Assembly (NCBI RefSeq): GCF_000955955.1
Contig: NZ_JYJG01000435.1
Span: 1-20,475 of the forward strand
Length of the DNA: 20,475 nucleotides
DNA from: Lentzea aerocolonigenes
Lineage (GTDB): Bacteria > Actinomycetota > Actinomycetes > Mycobacteriales > Pseudonocardiaceae
Direction of reading: 5' to 3'
In this document: piece after piece, positions 1 through 7,930 of the stretch
How the letters are laid out: each line of letters begins with the position of its first letter
Numbering within the stretch: the stretch's first letter is position 1
Made by a program: the position numbers and the translations under genes
The notes under the pieces: model-generated
Told to the model about the DNA's origin: nothing
The model's database searches: none
What the model saw: the letters and a program-made list of their open reading frames with translations, nothing else

Positions 1-19
1 AAGTCAAGCCCCAATCGCA

Positions 20-38
20 ATCGTCGCGAAGCGGCGAT
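20..38 (+). other. Short hairpin at window edge
   Basis: Arms at 20-27 and 31-38 pair over eight bases around a GAA loop, with one G-U wobble if read on the plus strand. It could be part of a terminator for a gene entering from the left, but no U-run follows, so this is weak. Confidence 0.25.
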
Positions 39-45
39 GAAATGA

Positions 46-72
46 CCCGTCCCGGTAACTACCCGGAACGGG
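46..72 (-). terminator. Terminator downstream of htpG
   Basis: Arms 46-55 and 63-72 form a 10-bp stem around a 7-nt loop. The single mismatch becomes a G-U wobble only in minus-strand RNA, which fits its place 15 nt past the htpG stop. A modest T-containing tail (TCATTTCAT) follows. Confidence 0.65.
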
Positions 73-86
73 CCACCCCAAAAGAA

Positions 87-1925
87 TCAGAACGTCCGCT
101 GCACCCGATCAGCCACCAGCTTCACGAACCGCGACGGGTCAGCCAGCTCCCCGCCCTCGGCGAGCAACGCCATCCCGTAGATCAGCTCAGCAGTGTCCGC
201 GAGCGACTCCCGTTCACCACCCGCGAACGCCTTGTGCAGTCCCTCCACGAGCGGGTGCGACGGGTTGAGCTCCAGGATCCGCTTGATCTTCGGCAGCTCC
301 TGCCCCATCGCCTTGTACATCTTCTCCAACGTGGGAGTGATGTCGTGGTCGTCCCCGACCACACAGGCGGGCGAGGTCGTCAGCCGAGTGGACAGCCGAA
401 CCTCCTTGACGTCCTCCGCCAGAGCAGAGCCCATCCACGTCAGCAGATCCGCGAACTCCGAAGCCTTCTCCGCAGCGGCGGACTTCTCCTCCTCCGTCTC
501 CAGATCCACCTGCCCCTTGGCGACGGACTGGAACAGCTTCTCCTCGTAGGACGGAACCGCGTCGACCCACATCTCGTCGATCGGATCCGTGAGGATGAGG
601 ACCTCGTACCCCTTGGCGCGCAACGCCTCCATGTGCGGCGAGTGCTCGACGGCGGTCCGCGAGTCGCCGGTCATGTAGTAGATGTGCTCCTGGCCTTCCT
701 TCATGCGCGAGATGTAGGAAGCCAGCGTCGTCAGCTCGGTCTCGGAATGAGTCGACGCGAACGAGCAGATGTCCAGGATCGCCGTGCGGTTGTCGACGTC
801 GGAGAGCAGCCCCTCCTTCAGCGCCGCGCCCACCTCGCCCCACAGCTTCGCGTAGTCGTCCGGGCGCGACGACTGCAAGGACTTGATCGACGACAGGACC
901 TTCTTCACCAGGCGGCGGCGCATCAGCTGGATCTGGCGGTCCTGCTGCAGGATCTCGCGCGACACGTTCAGCGACAGGTCCGCCGCGTCCACCACGCCCT
1001 TGACGAAGCGCAGGTACTCGGGCATCAGTTCGGCGCAGTCGTCCATGATGAAGACGCGCTTCACGTAGAGCTGCACGCCGCGCCTGCTGTCCCGCATGAA
1101 CAGGTCCAGCGGCGCTTGGGCGGGCAGGAACAGCAGCGCCTGGTACTCGAACGCGCCCTCCGCCTGCATGCGGATGGTCTCGAGCGGCGCGTTCCAGTCG
1201 TGGCTGATGTGCCGGTAGAACTCGGCGTACTCCTCCTCCGAGACCTCCGAGGCCGGGCGCGCCCACAGCGCCTTGCGTGAGTTGATGTCCTCGCCGCCCA
1301 GGCGCACCGGCCAGGTGATGAAGTCCGAGTAGCGCTTGACGATCTCGCGGATCTTCGCCGGCTCGGTGTAGTCCGGCAGCTTGTCCTCGTCATCGGACGG
1401 CTTGAGGTGCAACGTGACCGAGGTGCCCTGCGGCGCGTCCTCGACGTCCTCGATCGTGTAGGTGCTCTCGCCGGTCGACTCCCAGCGAACGCCACCGGCG
1501 TGCGGGTGCCTGGTCACCAGGGTGACCTTGTCCGCCACCATGAACGACGAGTAGAAGCCGATGCCGAACTGACCGATCAGGTCAGAAGATGACTGCTGCT
1601 GTTCCTTGAGCTGCTTGAGGAACTCCGCGGTGCCGGACTTGGCGATCGTGCCGATGAGCCGCACGACGTCCTCGCGCGTCATGCCGATGCCGTTGTCCCG
1701 CACGGTCAGCGTACGGGCGGCCGGGTCGGACTCGATCACGATGTGCAGGTCGTCGACGTCGACGTCCATGTCCTTGTCGCGGAACGACTCCAGCCGCAGC
1801 TTGTCCAGCGCGTCCGAGGCGTTCGAGACCAGCTCGCGAAGGAACGTGTCCTTGTTCGAGTAGATCGAGTGGATCATCAGCTGCAGCAGCTGACGCGCCT
1901 CGGACTGAAACTCCAGCGTCTCCAT
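87..1925 (-). CDS. htpG: Molecular chaperone HtpG (Hsp90 family)
   Basis: This is a full-length bacterial Hsp90 of 612 aa, an ATP-driven cytosolic dimeric chaperone. The N-terminal GHKL ATPase domain shows Glu31 and Asn35 in the LREL-SNASDAL helix, the DNGIGM nucleotide-binding motif at about 77-82, the GTIAKSGT lid segment, and the GQFGIGF glycine motif at 118-124. Middle and C-terminal dimerisation domains follow at the usual length. The ATG has a GGGGAA ribosome site about 5 nt upstream. The gene lies 45 nt after the lipid kinase gene on the same strand, so it may be the last gene of the tat operon or have its own promoter in the AT-rich gap. I found no HspR (HAIR) or CIRCE element there, so heat-shock control by those routes is not supported. 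Identification is secure. Confidence 0.97.
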
Positions 1926-1970
1926 TGCTTCCCCACCGAAATCAAAAACGAGACCGAACAGCCCTATAAC

Positions 1971-2831
1971 TTAGCGACCCACGACTGTGAGAGCGCCTGG
2001 GACCGTGCGAACTGAGACGGGCAGTGCTTCTTGGCGTTCGCCGTCGGCGTACGCGATCCAGCCGTTGCCACCGGACAGAGACACCTCACGCGCGCGGAAC
2101 GTGCGCACGGACGGATGCGACGTGTGTGCCCCGGTGCGCAGTGTCGGCAGCATCCGGACCAGCATCGACCGGCTGGCGTGCTCCACGACCGTCACGTCGA
2201 ACAGGCCGTCGGACGCGTCCGCGGTGGGGCAGACGGGGATCCCGCCGCCGTAGTTCGGCGTGTTGCCGACGGCCACCAGCGTCGCGTCCAGCGAGAACGT
2301 GTCCATCTCGGTCGTGATCAAGACAGGTGCGGACCGCAGCGAGGCCAGCTCGGCCAGGATCGCGAGGTCGTAGCGGCGCGGACCGGCGGGCCAGCGCATC
2401 GCGTTCGCCCGCTCGTTCACGGCCGAGTCGAACCCGGCGCACAACACGGTCGCGAACCACTGCCCCGTCGACAACCGGCCCAGGTCGAGCTTCTTGCGCG
2501 TCCCGAACACCACGTCGTCGACCGAGGCGGACCCGATCGCGGCCGCCAGGTCGTTACCGGTCCCGGCAGGCACGATCCCCAGCGCCGTGGACGTCCCGGC
2601 GCACGCCTGGATGCCCAGATGAGCGGCACCGTCGCCACCGAGGACGACCAGCAGGTCCACGCCGTCGGCGACAGCCTCACGGGCCATCTCCAGCGTGCCG
2701 GCGGCGTCGTGCGCCACCAGCTGCGTCAGCGACGAGACGTGCGGGCGCAACGCGGCGGCGGTCGACCCGGCCATGCGGGCCGCCCGCCCCTTGCCCGACG
2801 CAGGGCAGACCAGCAAGGCTGCCCGCGTCAC
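1971..2831 (-). CDS. Diacylglycerol kinase family (DagK/YegS/LCB5-like) lipid kinase
   Basis: This 286-aa protein has the DAGK catalytic fold. A PASGKG loop at residues 10-15 takes the place of the usual NPxSG, GGDG lies at 65-68, and PAGTGNDLA at about 88-96. The family phosphorylates diacylglycerol or related lipids at the membrane; the true substrate cannot be read from sequence. The GGDGT threonine is alanine here, and the first glycine-rich loop is atypical, so activity may differ from DgkB. The GTG start overlaps the tatC stop by 4 nt (GTGA), indicating translational coupling. A lipid kinase next to tatC is common in actinomycetes. A second member of the family, fused to PAP2, is encoded at 10394-11794. 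Confidence 0.9.
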   Translation of the reverse strand: MTRAALLVCPASGKGRAARMAGSTAAALRPHVSSLTQLVAHDAAGTLEMAREAVADGVDLLVVLGGDGAAHLGIQACAGTSTALGIVPAGTGNDLAAAIGSASVDDVVFGTRKKLDLGRLSTGQWFATVLCAGFDSAVNERANAMRWPAGPRRYDLAILAELASLRSAPVLITTEMDTFSLDATLVAVGNTPNYGGGIPVCPTADASDGLFDVTVVEHASRSMLVRMLPTLRTGAHTSHPSVRTFRAREVSLSGGNGWIAYADGERQEALPVSVRTVPGALTVVGR

Positions 2832-3817
2832 GTGGCGTCGTCGTAGTTCACGCGCTTCGCGGGTTCCGAAGCGTTCTCCTGGGCCTTCTCACCGGGATCG
2901 TTGCCCTCGTCGTCGGACGGCGTGTAGTTGAACGGCGCCGCCTCGTCGTCGTCGAGCGAGTCCCAGCCCTCGTCCACGCGCTGCTTGGCCTTGCGCTTGT
3001 CGTGGATGCGCGCGAGCTGGATCGCCATCTCGAACAGCAGCGACAACGCGAGCGCCAGCGCGACCATCGAGATCGGGTCGGTGCCCGGCGTCGCGATCGC
3101 GGCGAACACGAACAGGCCCATCAGCAGGCCGCGCCGCCACTTCGCCAGCAGCTCGTAGCTCACCACGCCCGCGCGGTTCAGCATCACGACGACCAGGGGC
3201 AGTTCGAAGCTCACGCCGAAGATGAACAGCATCGTGATGATGAACGAGACGTACTTCCCACCGGTCAGCGCCGTGATGAACTGGTCACCACCGAAGCTGA
3301 TCAGCACCTGCAGGCCCTGCGGCACGACCCAGTAGGCCAGCACCGCGCCGGCCGCGAACAGGATCGCGGCGAAGGACACGAAGGTGCGCGCGAACTTGCG
3401 CTCCTTCTGGTACAGGCCGGGCGTGATGAACGCCCAGAACTGGTACAGCCAGAACGGGCTGAGCAGCACCGCGCCCGCCGCCGCACCCACCTGCAGGCGG
3501 ATCATGAAGCTCTCGAACGGTTCCGTCTGCAGCAGCCGGCAACCCTGCTCACCGGGGAACTGCACGCGGTACGGCGCGAGGTCCGGCTGGCAGTACGGGT
3601 CGGTCATGATCTCGCCCAGCGACGGGATCGGTCCCAGCTTCACGGCGAACCAGACCCAGCCGAAGATCGCGCCGATGGTGATGATCAACATCGCCATCGC
3701 GAGCCGGTGCCGCAGCTCATACAGATGATCTTTGAGCGACATGGTGCCGTCGGGGTTGCCCCGACGGCGCTTGCCGCGTTCCCGGCGTTCGGCGAACCAC
3801 CGGAACGGACTTGCCAC
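2828..3817 (-). CDS. tatC: Sec-independent protein translocase TatC
   Basis: This is the multi-spanning receptor of the twin-arginine export system (329 aa), which binds RR signal peptides and exports folded proteins with TatA/TatB. The N-terminus carries the actinobacterial NPDGTMSLKDHLYELR segment at about 21-36, followed by six hydrophobic spans. The conserved FESFMIRL and SPFWLYQFWAFITPGLY blocks are present. The C-terminal tail of about 70 residues is acidic and hydrophilic. The GTG start at 3817 is preferred because it keeps the basic leader before NPDGT; an AAGGA lies 11 nt upstream. An ATG at 3742 is the alternative start. The gene follows tatA by 37 nt and overlaps the downstream kinase gene. 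tatB is not in the window. Confidence 0.96.
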   Translation of the reverse strand: MASPFRWFAERRERGKRRRGNPDGTMSLKDHLYELRHRLAMAMLIITIGAIFGWVWFAVKLGPIPSLGEIMTDPYCQPDLAPYRVQFPGEQGCRLLQTEPFESFMIRLQVGAAAGAVLLSPFWLYQFWAFITPGLYQKERKFARTFVSFAAILFAAGAVLAYWVVPQGLQVLISFGGDQFITALTGGKYVSFIITMLFIFGVSFELPLVVVMLNRAGVVSYELLAKWRRGLLMGLFVFAAIATPGTDPISMVALALALSLLFEMAIQLARIHDKRKAKQRVDEGWDSLDDDEAAPFNYTPSDDEGNDPGEKAQENASEPAKRVNYDDAT

Positions 3818-3854
3818 CTCGCTAACCGTCCTTACAAGTCAGGAGACCGGAAGG

Positions 3855-4145
3855 TCAGTTGTTGGTGGCCTTGTTCTGCGAAGTCTGCTCGATGGGAGGA
3901 GCGACCTGGGGCTGCTGCTGCACCTGCGGCTGAGCCGGCGGGAGCTGCTGGATCGGCTGCTGCACGGGCTGCTGCGCAGCCGGGGCGTCGTCGTCGCTGG
4001 AGTCGCGCAGGCCCTTGGTCTCGGCCTTGAAGATCTTCGCCGACTTGCCGAGCGAGCGCGCCATGTCAGGCAGCTTCTTCGCACCGAAGAGCAGAATGAT
4101 CACCACAGCGATGATGATCAGCTCGGTGGGTCCGAGGTTACCCAT
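3855..4145 (-). CDS. tatA: Sec-independent protein translocase TatA
   Basis: This 96-aa pore-forming Tat subunit has a short polar N-terminus (MGNLGPTE), one transmembrane helix at about 8-20, the FGAKKLP hinge motif, and an amphipathic helix rich in Lys ([19 protein letters not shown]). From about residue 48 the tail is acidic, then strongly Gln/Pro-rich with repeated QQP and QP units. I set the start at ATG 4145, not the in-frame upstream start at 4172, because AGGAGGA (4152-4158) stands 6 nt before it and the protein begins as TatA proteins do. The first 8 nt overlap the end of the upstream small membrane gene (ATGGGTAA), suggesting coupling. The FGAKKLP hinge and direct link to tatC favour TatA over TatB. 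Confidence 0.95.
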   Translation of the reverse strand: MGNLGPTELIIIAVVIILLFGAKKLPDMARSLGKSAKIFKAETKGLRDSSDDDAPAAQQPVQQPIQQLPPAQPQVQQQPQVAPPIEQTSQNKATNN

Positions 4146-4416
4146 TGGTGATCCTCCTGTCTCCCCCGCCACGACGATCGTACGCGGGGTTCGCCCTGGT
4201 ACGGGCCTGTTCCGGGCGCCGCCGTTCGGCGAAGGCCACCTTCAGCGCGGCTGAGCGCGCCTTCAGCAGTCCGACGCCGTCGCCGACCCTGTCCCCCACC
4301 AGAGTGCGGGCGCTGGCGAATCGACGCAAGGATCGGATGACTCGGACTCCGATCGCGACCATCACGATCAGGCCGAGCGCGACCAGCGCCAGAGTCGGTG
4401 TGTACGGCACGAGCAC
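4138..4416 (-). CDS. Small membrane protein between pafC and tatA (unknown function)
   Basis: I do not recognise a family. The product is 92 aa, with one N-terminal hydrophobic helix at about residues 7-27 ([19 protein letters not shown]), then a basic Arg-rich cytoplasmic stretch ending in [13 protein letters not shown]. The GTG start lies 3 nt after the pafC stop, and the TAA stop overlaps the tatA ATG, so the frame is locked into the operon on both sides. The strong tatA ribosome site lies inside this coding region. Position and topology suggest a membrane-anchored accessory protein, but nothing in the sequence shows a role in export. A start at the second GTG (4410) is possible. That it is a gene rests on the junctions and the coherent membrane-protein composition. 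Confidence 0.75.
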   Translation of the reverse strand: MLVPYTPTLALVALGLIVMVAIGVRVIRSLRRFASARTLVGDRVGDGVGLLKARSAALKVAFAERRRPEQARTRANPAYDRRGGGDRRITNG

Positions 4417-4419
4417 ACG

Positions 4420-5400
4420 TTATACGTCTTGGGTGGACAGCAGGTGATCTGCCCGGCGCAACGCTTCCTCCGCCCGCCGCCGCACTTCGCCCGCGAGCTC
4501 GACGGGCTGCTCGACGTGCACGTCACCGCCGAGTCCGAGGAGCAGGCGGACCATCCAGGACGAGTCGTCGTAGCGCATGAGGACACGCGTGCGGCCGTCG
4601 GAGAGCTCGGCCGCGTGATCGACCGGGTAGTACTCCGCGACCCAGTGCGCGTCCGGTTCGAGCAGAAGGACCGCGATCTTCTGATCGTCCCGCGGCTGGA
4701 ACAACCCCTCCGATGTATCCGTGAGCCGGGCGTGCGGCGGAGGTGACGACGGTTCGTCGAGCACCTGCACCTCGTCGATCCGGTCGAGCCTGAACAACCG
4801 CACACCCAGCGCGGAACGGCACCAGCCCTCGAGGTAGCCGCGGCCTTCGACGAGCAGCAGACGCATCGGGTCGACGATCCGATCGCTCATCGCGTCGTGC
4901 GACTGAGAGTAGTAACGGATGCGCACGGCCCGTTCGCGCTTCACGGCGTCCTGCACGGCCGCGCGGATCTCCGCGGTCTCCTCGCGCTCGAACGCGCCGA
5001 GCCCCACGACCATGCCCGCGGGCTGCGCTTTGCCGACTGCCGACTCGATCTTGGCCAGCGCGCGCTGCACCGCGTCCGTGTCGACCACGCCCGGCGTGTC
5101 CGAGAGCGCCCGCAGCGCCACGAGCAGCGACGACGCCTCGGCCGCGGTGAGCCGCAACGGCCGGTTCATGCCCGCGTCGAACGAGACCGTGATCGTCTCG
5201 CCCTCGAAGGACAGGTCGATCAGGTCGCCCGGCCCGTAGCCCGGCAGGCCGCACATCCACAGCAGCTCGAGGTCCTTGCGCAGCTGCTTCGGGGTGATCC
5301 CGAAGTCGGCGGCGGCCTCCTTGACCGTGATCGCGGGCCGGTTGAGCAGGTACGGCACGAGTGCGAGCAGCCGCGGCAGCCGTTCGTTCGACGCGGTCAC
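4420..5400 (-). CDS. pafC: WYL-domain transcriptional regulator PafC
   Basis: This 326-aa protein is the second half of the PafBC heterodimer. In mycobacteria PafBC activates the LexA-independent DNA damage response by binding DNA and RNA polymerase. A winged-helix region occupies about 1-60 (PAITVKEAAADFGITPKQLRK), followed by a WYL domain where GYLEGW (188-193) replaces canonical WYL, and the FRLDRI strand, then a WCX-type C-terminus. The start is GTG 5400, which overlaps the pafB stop (GTGA). The open frame continues upstream to 6321, but that part only reads pafB out of frame. The gene ends 3 nt before the small membrane gene. Confidence 0.93.
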   Translation of the reverse strand: MTASNERLPRLLALVPYLLNRPAITVKEAAADFGITPKQLRKDLELLWMCGLPGYGPGDLIDLSFEGETITVSFDAGMNRPLRLTAAEASSLLVALRALSDTPGVVDTDAVQRALAKIESAVGKAQPAGMVVGLGAFEREETAEIRAAVQDAVKRERAVRIRYYSQSHDAMSDRIVDPMRLLLVEGRGYLEGWCRSALGVRLFRLDRIDEVQVLDEPSSPPPHARLTDTSEGLFQPRDDQKIAVLLLEPDAHWVAEYYPVDHAAELSDGRTRVLMRYDDSSWMVRLLLGLGGDVHVEQPVELAGEVRRRAEEALRRADHLLSTQDV

Positions 5401-6362
5401 CGCGCTCCTTCCAGTGCACCCTGCAGGCGGTCGCGCACGGACTTCTGCAGCACTTCCGGCTCCAGCACCACGACGTCGGGCCCGAACCCGGCCAGCCACT
5501 TGGCCGCCGAGTCGGGGAACTTCAGGTCGATCTCCACGACGTCGCCGCCGTCGCGTTCCTCGATGATCTTGGCGTGCCGGCGCAGGCCCTGAGCACGGCC
5601 CTTGACGACCCAGATCTTCGCGGGCGCCGTGTGGTGCGGATCGACCTCCGTGCGCGCGATGAGGCTCATCAGGTCGACACCCTCGGGCACCTTGAACGCG
5701 CCGGGCTTGCCCACGGTCCGGACGGTGCCGACGATCCTGGAGAGCCGGAAGCAGCGGGTGTCGTCGCGCTCGCGGTCCCAGCCGACCAGGTACCACTTGC
5801 CGCGCCAGGCCACGACGCCCCACGGTTCGACCGTTCGTTCCTTCTGGCCGCCGGGCGGTGGTTTCCGGTAGTCGAACGCGACGGTCTGCCCTGCCTGAAC
5901 CGCCTGCAACAGCGGCGGGAACGCGGGTTCGTTGGCCCGGACCTTGGGCTCGACGGCGGCCGGCGCGTCCTGGTCGACGTCCACCCCGGCGGCCCTGAGC
6001 TTGATCAACGCGCCGTGCACCGCACCCGTGAGCTGCGGCGAGTCCCACAGCCTCGCGGCCAGTGCCACTGCCGCGGCCTCGTCGGGTTCGAGGTCGATGT
6101 CGCCGAGCTCGTAGTCGCGCCGCGCGATCCGGTACCCGTCCTCCGCGCCCTCGGCGTTGGACTGCCTGCCTGTCTCCAGCGGCACGCCGAGGTCGCGCAG
6201 CTCGGACTTGTCCCGTTCGAACATGCGGAAGAACGCCTCGTCCGTCGGAGCTTCGTGATAGCCCGGGACGATGGCGCGGATGCGCTCCGCTGTCAGGTAC
6301 TGGCGGGTCGACAGCAGGCACAGCACCAGGTTGACAAGGCGTTCGGCGCGTGCGATGGCCAC
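5397..6362 (-). CDS. pafB: WYL-domain transcriptional regulator PafB
   Basis: This 321-aa partner of PafC has an N-terminal winged-helix domain (RLVNLVLCLLSTRQYLTAE and following), the FFRMFERDKSELRDLGVPLE segment typical of the family, and a WYL domain with an exact WYL at residues 190-192 followed by VGWDRERDDTRCFRLSRI. WYL domains are thought to sense nucleic-acid ligands; in PafBC, ssDNA made during replication stress is the proposed signal. Despite the Paf name, no role in pupylation is needed. The GTG start has no ribosome site but stands 6 nt after a TAGGGT box, so it may be leaderless. It lies 60 nt past the hydrolase gene. Confidence 0.94.
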   Translation of the reverse strand: MAIARAERLVNLVLCLLSTRQYLTAERIRAIVPGYHEAPTDEAFFRMFERDKSELRDLGVPLETGRQSNAEGAEDGYRIARRDYELGDIDLEPDEAAAVALAARLWDSPQLTGAVHGALIKLRAAGVDVDQDAPAAVEPKVRANEPAFPPLLQAVQAGQTVAFDYRKPPPGGQKERTVEPWGVVAWRGKWYLVGWDRERDDTRCFRLSRIVGTVRTVGKPGAFKVPEGVDLMSLIARTEVDPHHTAPAKIWVVKGRAQGLRRHAKIIEERDGGDVVEIDLKFPDSAAKWLAGFGPDVVVLEPEVLQKSVRDRLQGALEGAR

Positions 6363-6368
6363 GCGCTA

Positions 6369-6374
6369 ACCCTA
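6369..6374 (-). promoter_or_regulatory. Candidate -10 box for leaderless pafB transcript
   Basis: Minus-strand TAGGGT ends 6 nt before the pafB GTG, placing +1 at the start codon. No convincing -35 is visible and no mycobacterial PafBC-type promoter motif was recognised here. It implies pafBC-tat can be transcribed separately from pafA. Confidence 0.45.
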
Positions 6375-6422
6375 ACCTCGTGCGCGCCGAAACCCTGACA
6401 TCACCTGTTGTGAACGGTCCGT

Positions 6423-7277
6423 TCAGACCAGCGTGCGCAACTCTCGCACCAGCTCCACGGGCGCTTCCTCGGCCATGTGGTGTCCACTGTCGATGGACCG
6501 TATCTGCACGTCATCGGCCCACTCGGCCCACACGGCGTCAAGGTTTTCGTAGAGGTCACCGAGGTCGTCCTTGGCCGACCACAACGCCAGCACGGGACAT
6601 GCGATCTTCCTGCCGTTCGCCCTGTCCTCGTCGTCGTGCTGGCGGTCGATCTCCAGCCCGGCCCGGTAGTCCCCGCACATCGCGAGCACGGTTTCCGGGT
6701 CGTGGATGGCCTTCTGGAAGTCCGCCCAGTTCTCCACGCCCATCGCGAGCGGTGTGTCGTGGTAGCGCCCGCCGTAGAAGAGATCGGGATCCGCGTTGAT
6801 CATCGCGGCGGCGAGGTCCTGCTGGGCCAGGAAGAACCAGTGGTACCAGGCCTGCGCGAACCTCGCGTCGCACCTGGCGAGATGAGCCCCGATCGGCAGC
6901 CCGTCCAGCACGGCCAGCTTCGTGACGCGCGCAGGGTGATCCAACGCGAGCCGTATTGCCGCGGCGGCTCCACGGTCGTGTCCGACGACCGCGAACTCCT
7001 CATGCCCAAGAGCGCTCATGAGGCGCACGAAATCGCGCGCCATAGCTCGTTTCGAGTAATCACCGGGCTTGCTGGACTCGCCGTAGCCGCGCAGGTCCGG
7101 ACATACGACCGTGTGGTCCGTGGCGAGCAACGGCGCGACACGGTGCCACGTCGTGTGGGTTCGAGGGTGGCCGTGCAGGAGGAGGATCGGTGGCCCTGCC
7201 CCACCGACCCTCACTCGCAGCACGGCCTCGCCGACATCGATGCGGCGCAACGAGAATCCCTCGAACACCTTCGTCAT
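6423..7277 (-). CDS. Alpha/beta hydrolase, haloacetate/fluoroacetate dehalogenase-like
   Basis: This 284-aa alpha/beta hydrolase closely matches the fluoroacetate dehalogenase layout. It has HGHPRTHTTW at 35-44, the nucleophile motif GHDRGA with Asp101 and Arg102, halide-pocket residues His146 and Trp147 in YHWFFLAQ, Tyr204 in CGDYRAG, and catalytic His266 in SGHH. However, the second carboxylate-binding Arg of the family (DRGxR) is Ala105 here, so the substrate may not be a haloacetate. An epoxide hydrolase is less likely because the lid resembles dehalogenases. The ATG overlaps the upstream kinase stop (ATGA), so it is expressed with pafA's operon. Family assignment is firm; substrate is unknown. 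Confidence 0.88.
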   Translation of the reverse strand: MTKVFEGFSLRRIDVGEAVLRVRVGGAGPPILLLHGHPRTHTTWHRVAPLLATDHTVVCPDLRGYGESSKPGDYSKRAMARDFVRLMSALGHEEFAVVGHDRGAAAAIRLALDHPARVTKLAVLDGLPIGAHLARCDARFAQAWYHWFFLAQQDLAAAMINADPDLFYGGRYHDTPLAMGVENWADFQKAIHDPETVLAMCGDYRAGLEIDRQHDDEDRANGRKIACPVLALWSAKDDLGDLYENLDAVWAEWADDVQIRSIDSGHHMAEEAPVELVRELRTLV

Positions 7278-7930
7278 CTACCCCGCGGGAGCGACGAGGA
7301 AACGGCCGGGGCGACGACGATCTCGGAGTGTGGATCGTGCGGGAGCTCCGTCGTGCCGGCCACGACGAAGGTCGCCCTGCGCCACGGCTGCTCCCGGAGC
7401 AGGAACGGCAGCTCCTCCGCGAGCCACGCGGCGACGTGCCGTCGCTGGGCCTCGGAGTCGCCGTCGCGCGCCACCAACCGGCGTTCCTGCTCGTCCAGAT
7501 CGCCCTGCACCCAGATCGACGCGTCGATCCACGGCGCGAGCTCGTCCCGGATGATCCCGGTGCCCTCGATCCACACGACGTCGAGCCCGGCGGCCACGCG
7601 GATCGCGCCGGGCCGGTCGTGCTCGGCCCACGCCGGCGGCCGGAACTCCACCGCCTCGCCGCGGTGGAGCGGCTTGATGACGTGCTCGGCCATCAAGCCG
7701 CCCCAGTCGAAGTACGCGTGGTGCCAGGCGACGTCGTCGGTGTGCACGACCGCCGACTTCGGAACGGCCGTGCGCAACCGTTCAGCGAGCGTCGACTTCC
7801 CCGCGCCGCCGCGCCCGTCGATCGCGACGAGGAGGGGACGGCCGGCGGGCCCGCGCAGCCGTCGTACGACCTCGGACAGCTTCTCGACCCGCCAGCCGGT
7901 GGCCTCGGGCTCACCTGGATGCAGACGCAT
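7274..7930 (-). CDS. P-loop kinase, uridine kinase-like
   Basis: This 218-aa protein has a Walker A loop (GRGGAGKST, residues 39-47) after a 35-residue leader, then HTDDVAWHH, where the Asp pair stands as the acceptor-side base does in the uridine kinase/phosphoribulokinase group, and WIEGTGI as a Walker B-like strand. DEQERRLVARDGD carries the lid arginines. The length and order resemble the (d)CMP/uridine-kinase-like proteins common in actinomycetes, most of which have no proven substrate. The ATG shares one base with the stop of the propeller gene (TGATG), and the stop overlaps the hydrolase start. Small-molecule phosphorylation in the cytosol is the safe reading. Confidence 0.85.
   Translation of the reverse strand: MRLHPGEPEATGWRVEKLSEVVRRLRGPAGRPLLVAIDGRGGAGKSTLAERLRTAVPKSAVVHTDDVAWHHAYFDWGGLMAEHVIKPLHRGEAVEFRPPAWAEHDRPGAIRVAAGLDVVWIEGTGIIRDELAPWIDASIWVQGDLDEQERRLVARDGDSEAQRRHVAAWLAEELPFLLREQPWRRATFVVAGTTELPHDPHSEIVVAPAVSSSLPRGR

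Noticed and set aside
1926..1970. HspR or CIRCE heat-shock operator before htpG
   Set aside because: No CTTGAGT-N7-ACTCAAG and no long CIRCE dyad is present in the gap. AT-richness alone is not enough.
2327..4030. 567-codon plus-strand frame across the kinase and tat genes
   Set aside because: Low-complexity Arg/Pro/Gln translation, antisense to well-supported tatC, tatA and lipid kinase genes.
4420..6321. A single 633-aa pafB-pafC-like protein
   Set aside because: Only the part from 5400 downward reads as PafC. The upstream part is pafB in the wrong frame, and pafB has its own stop at 5397.
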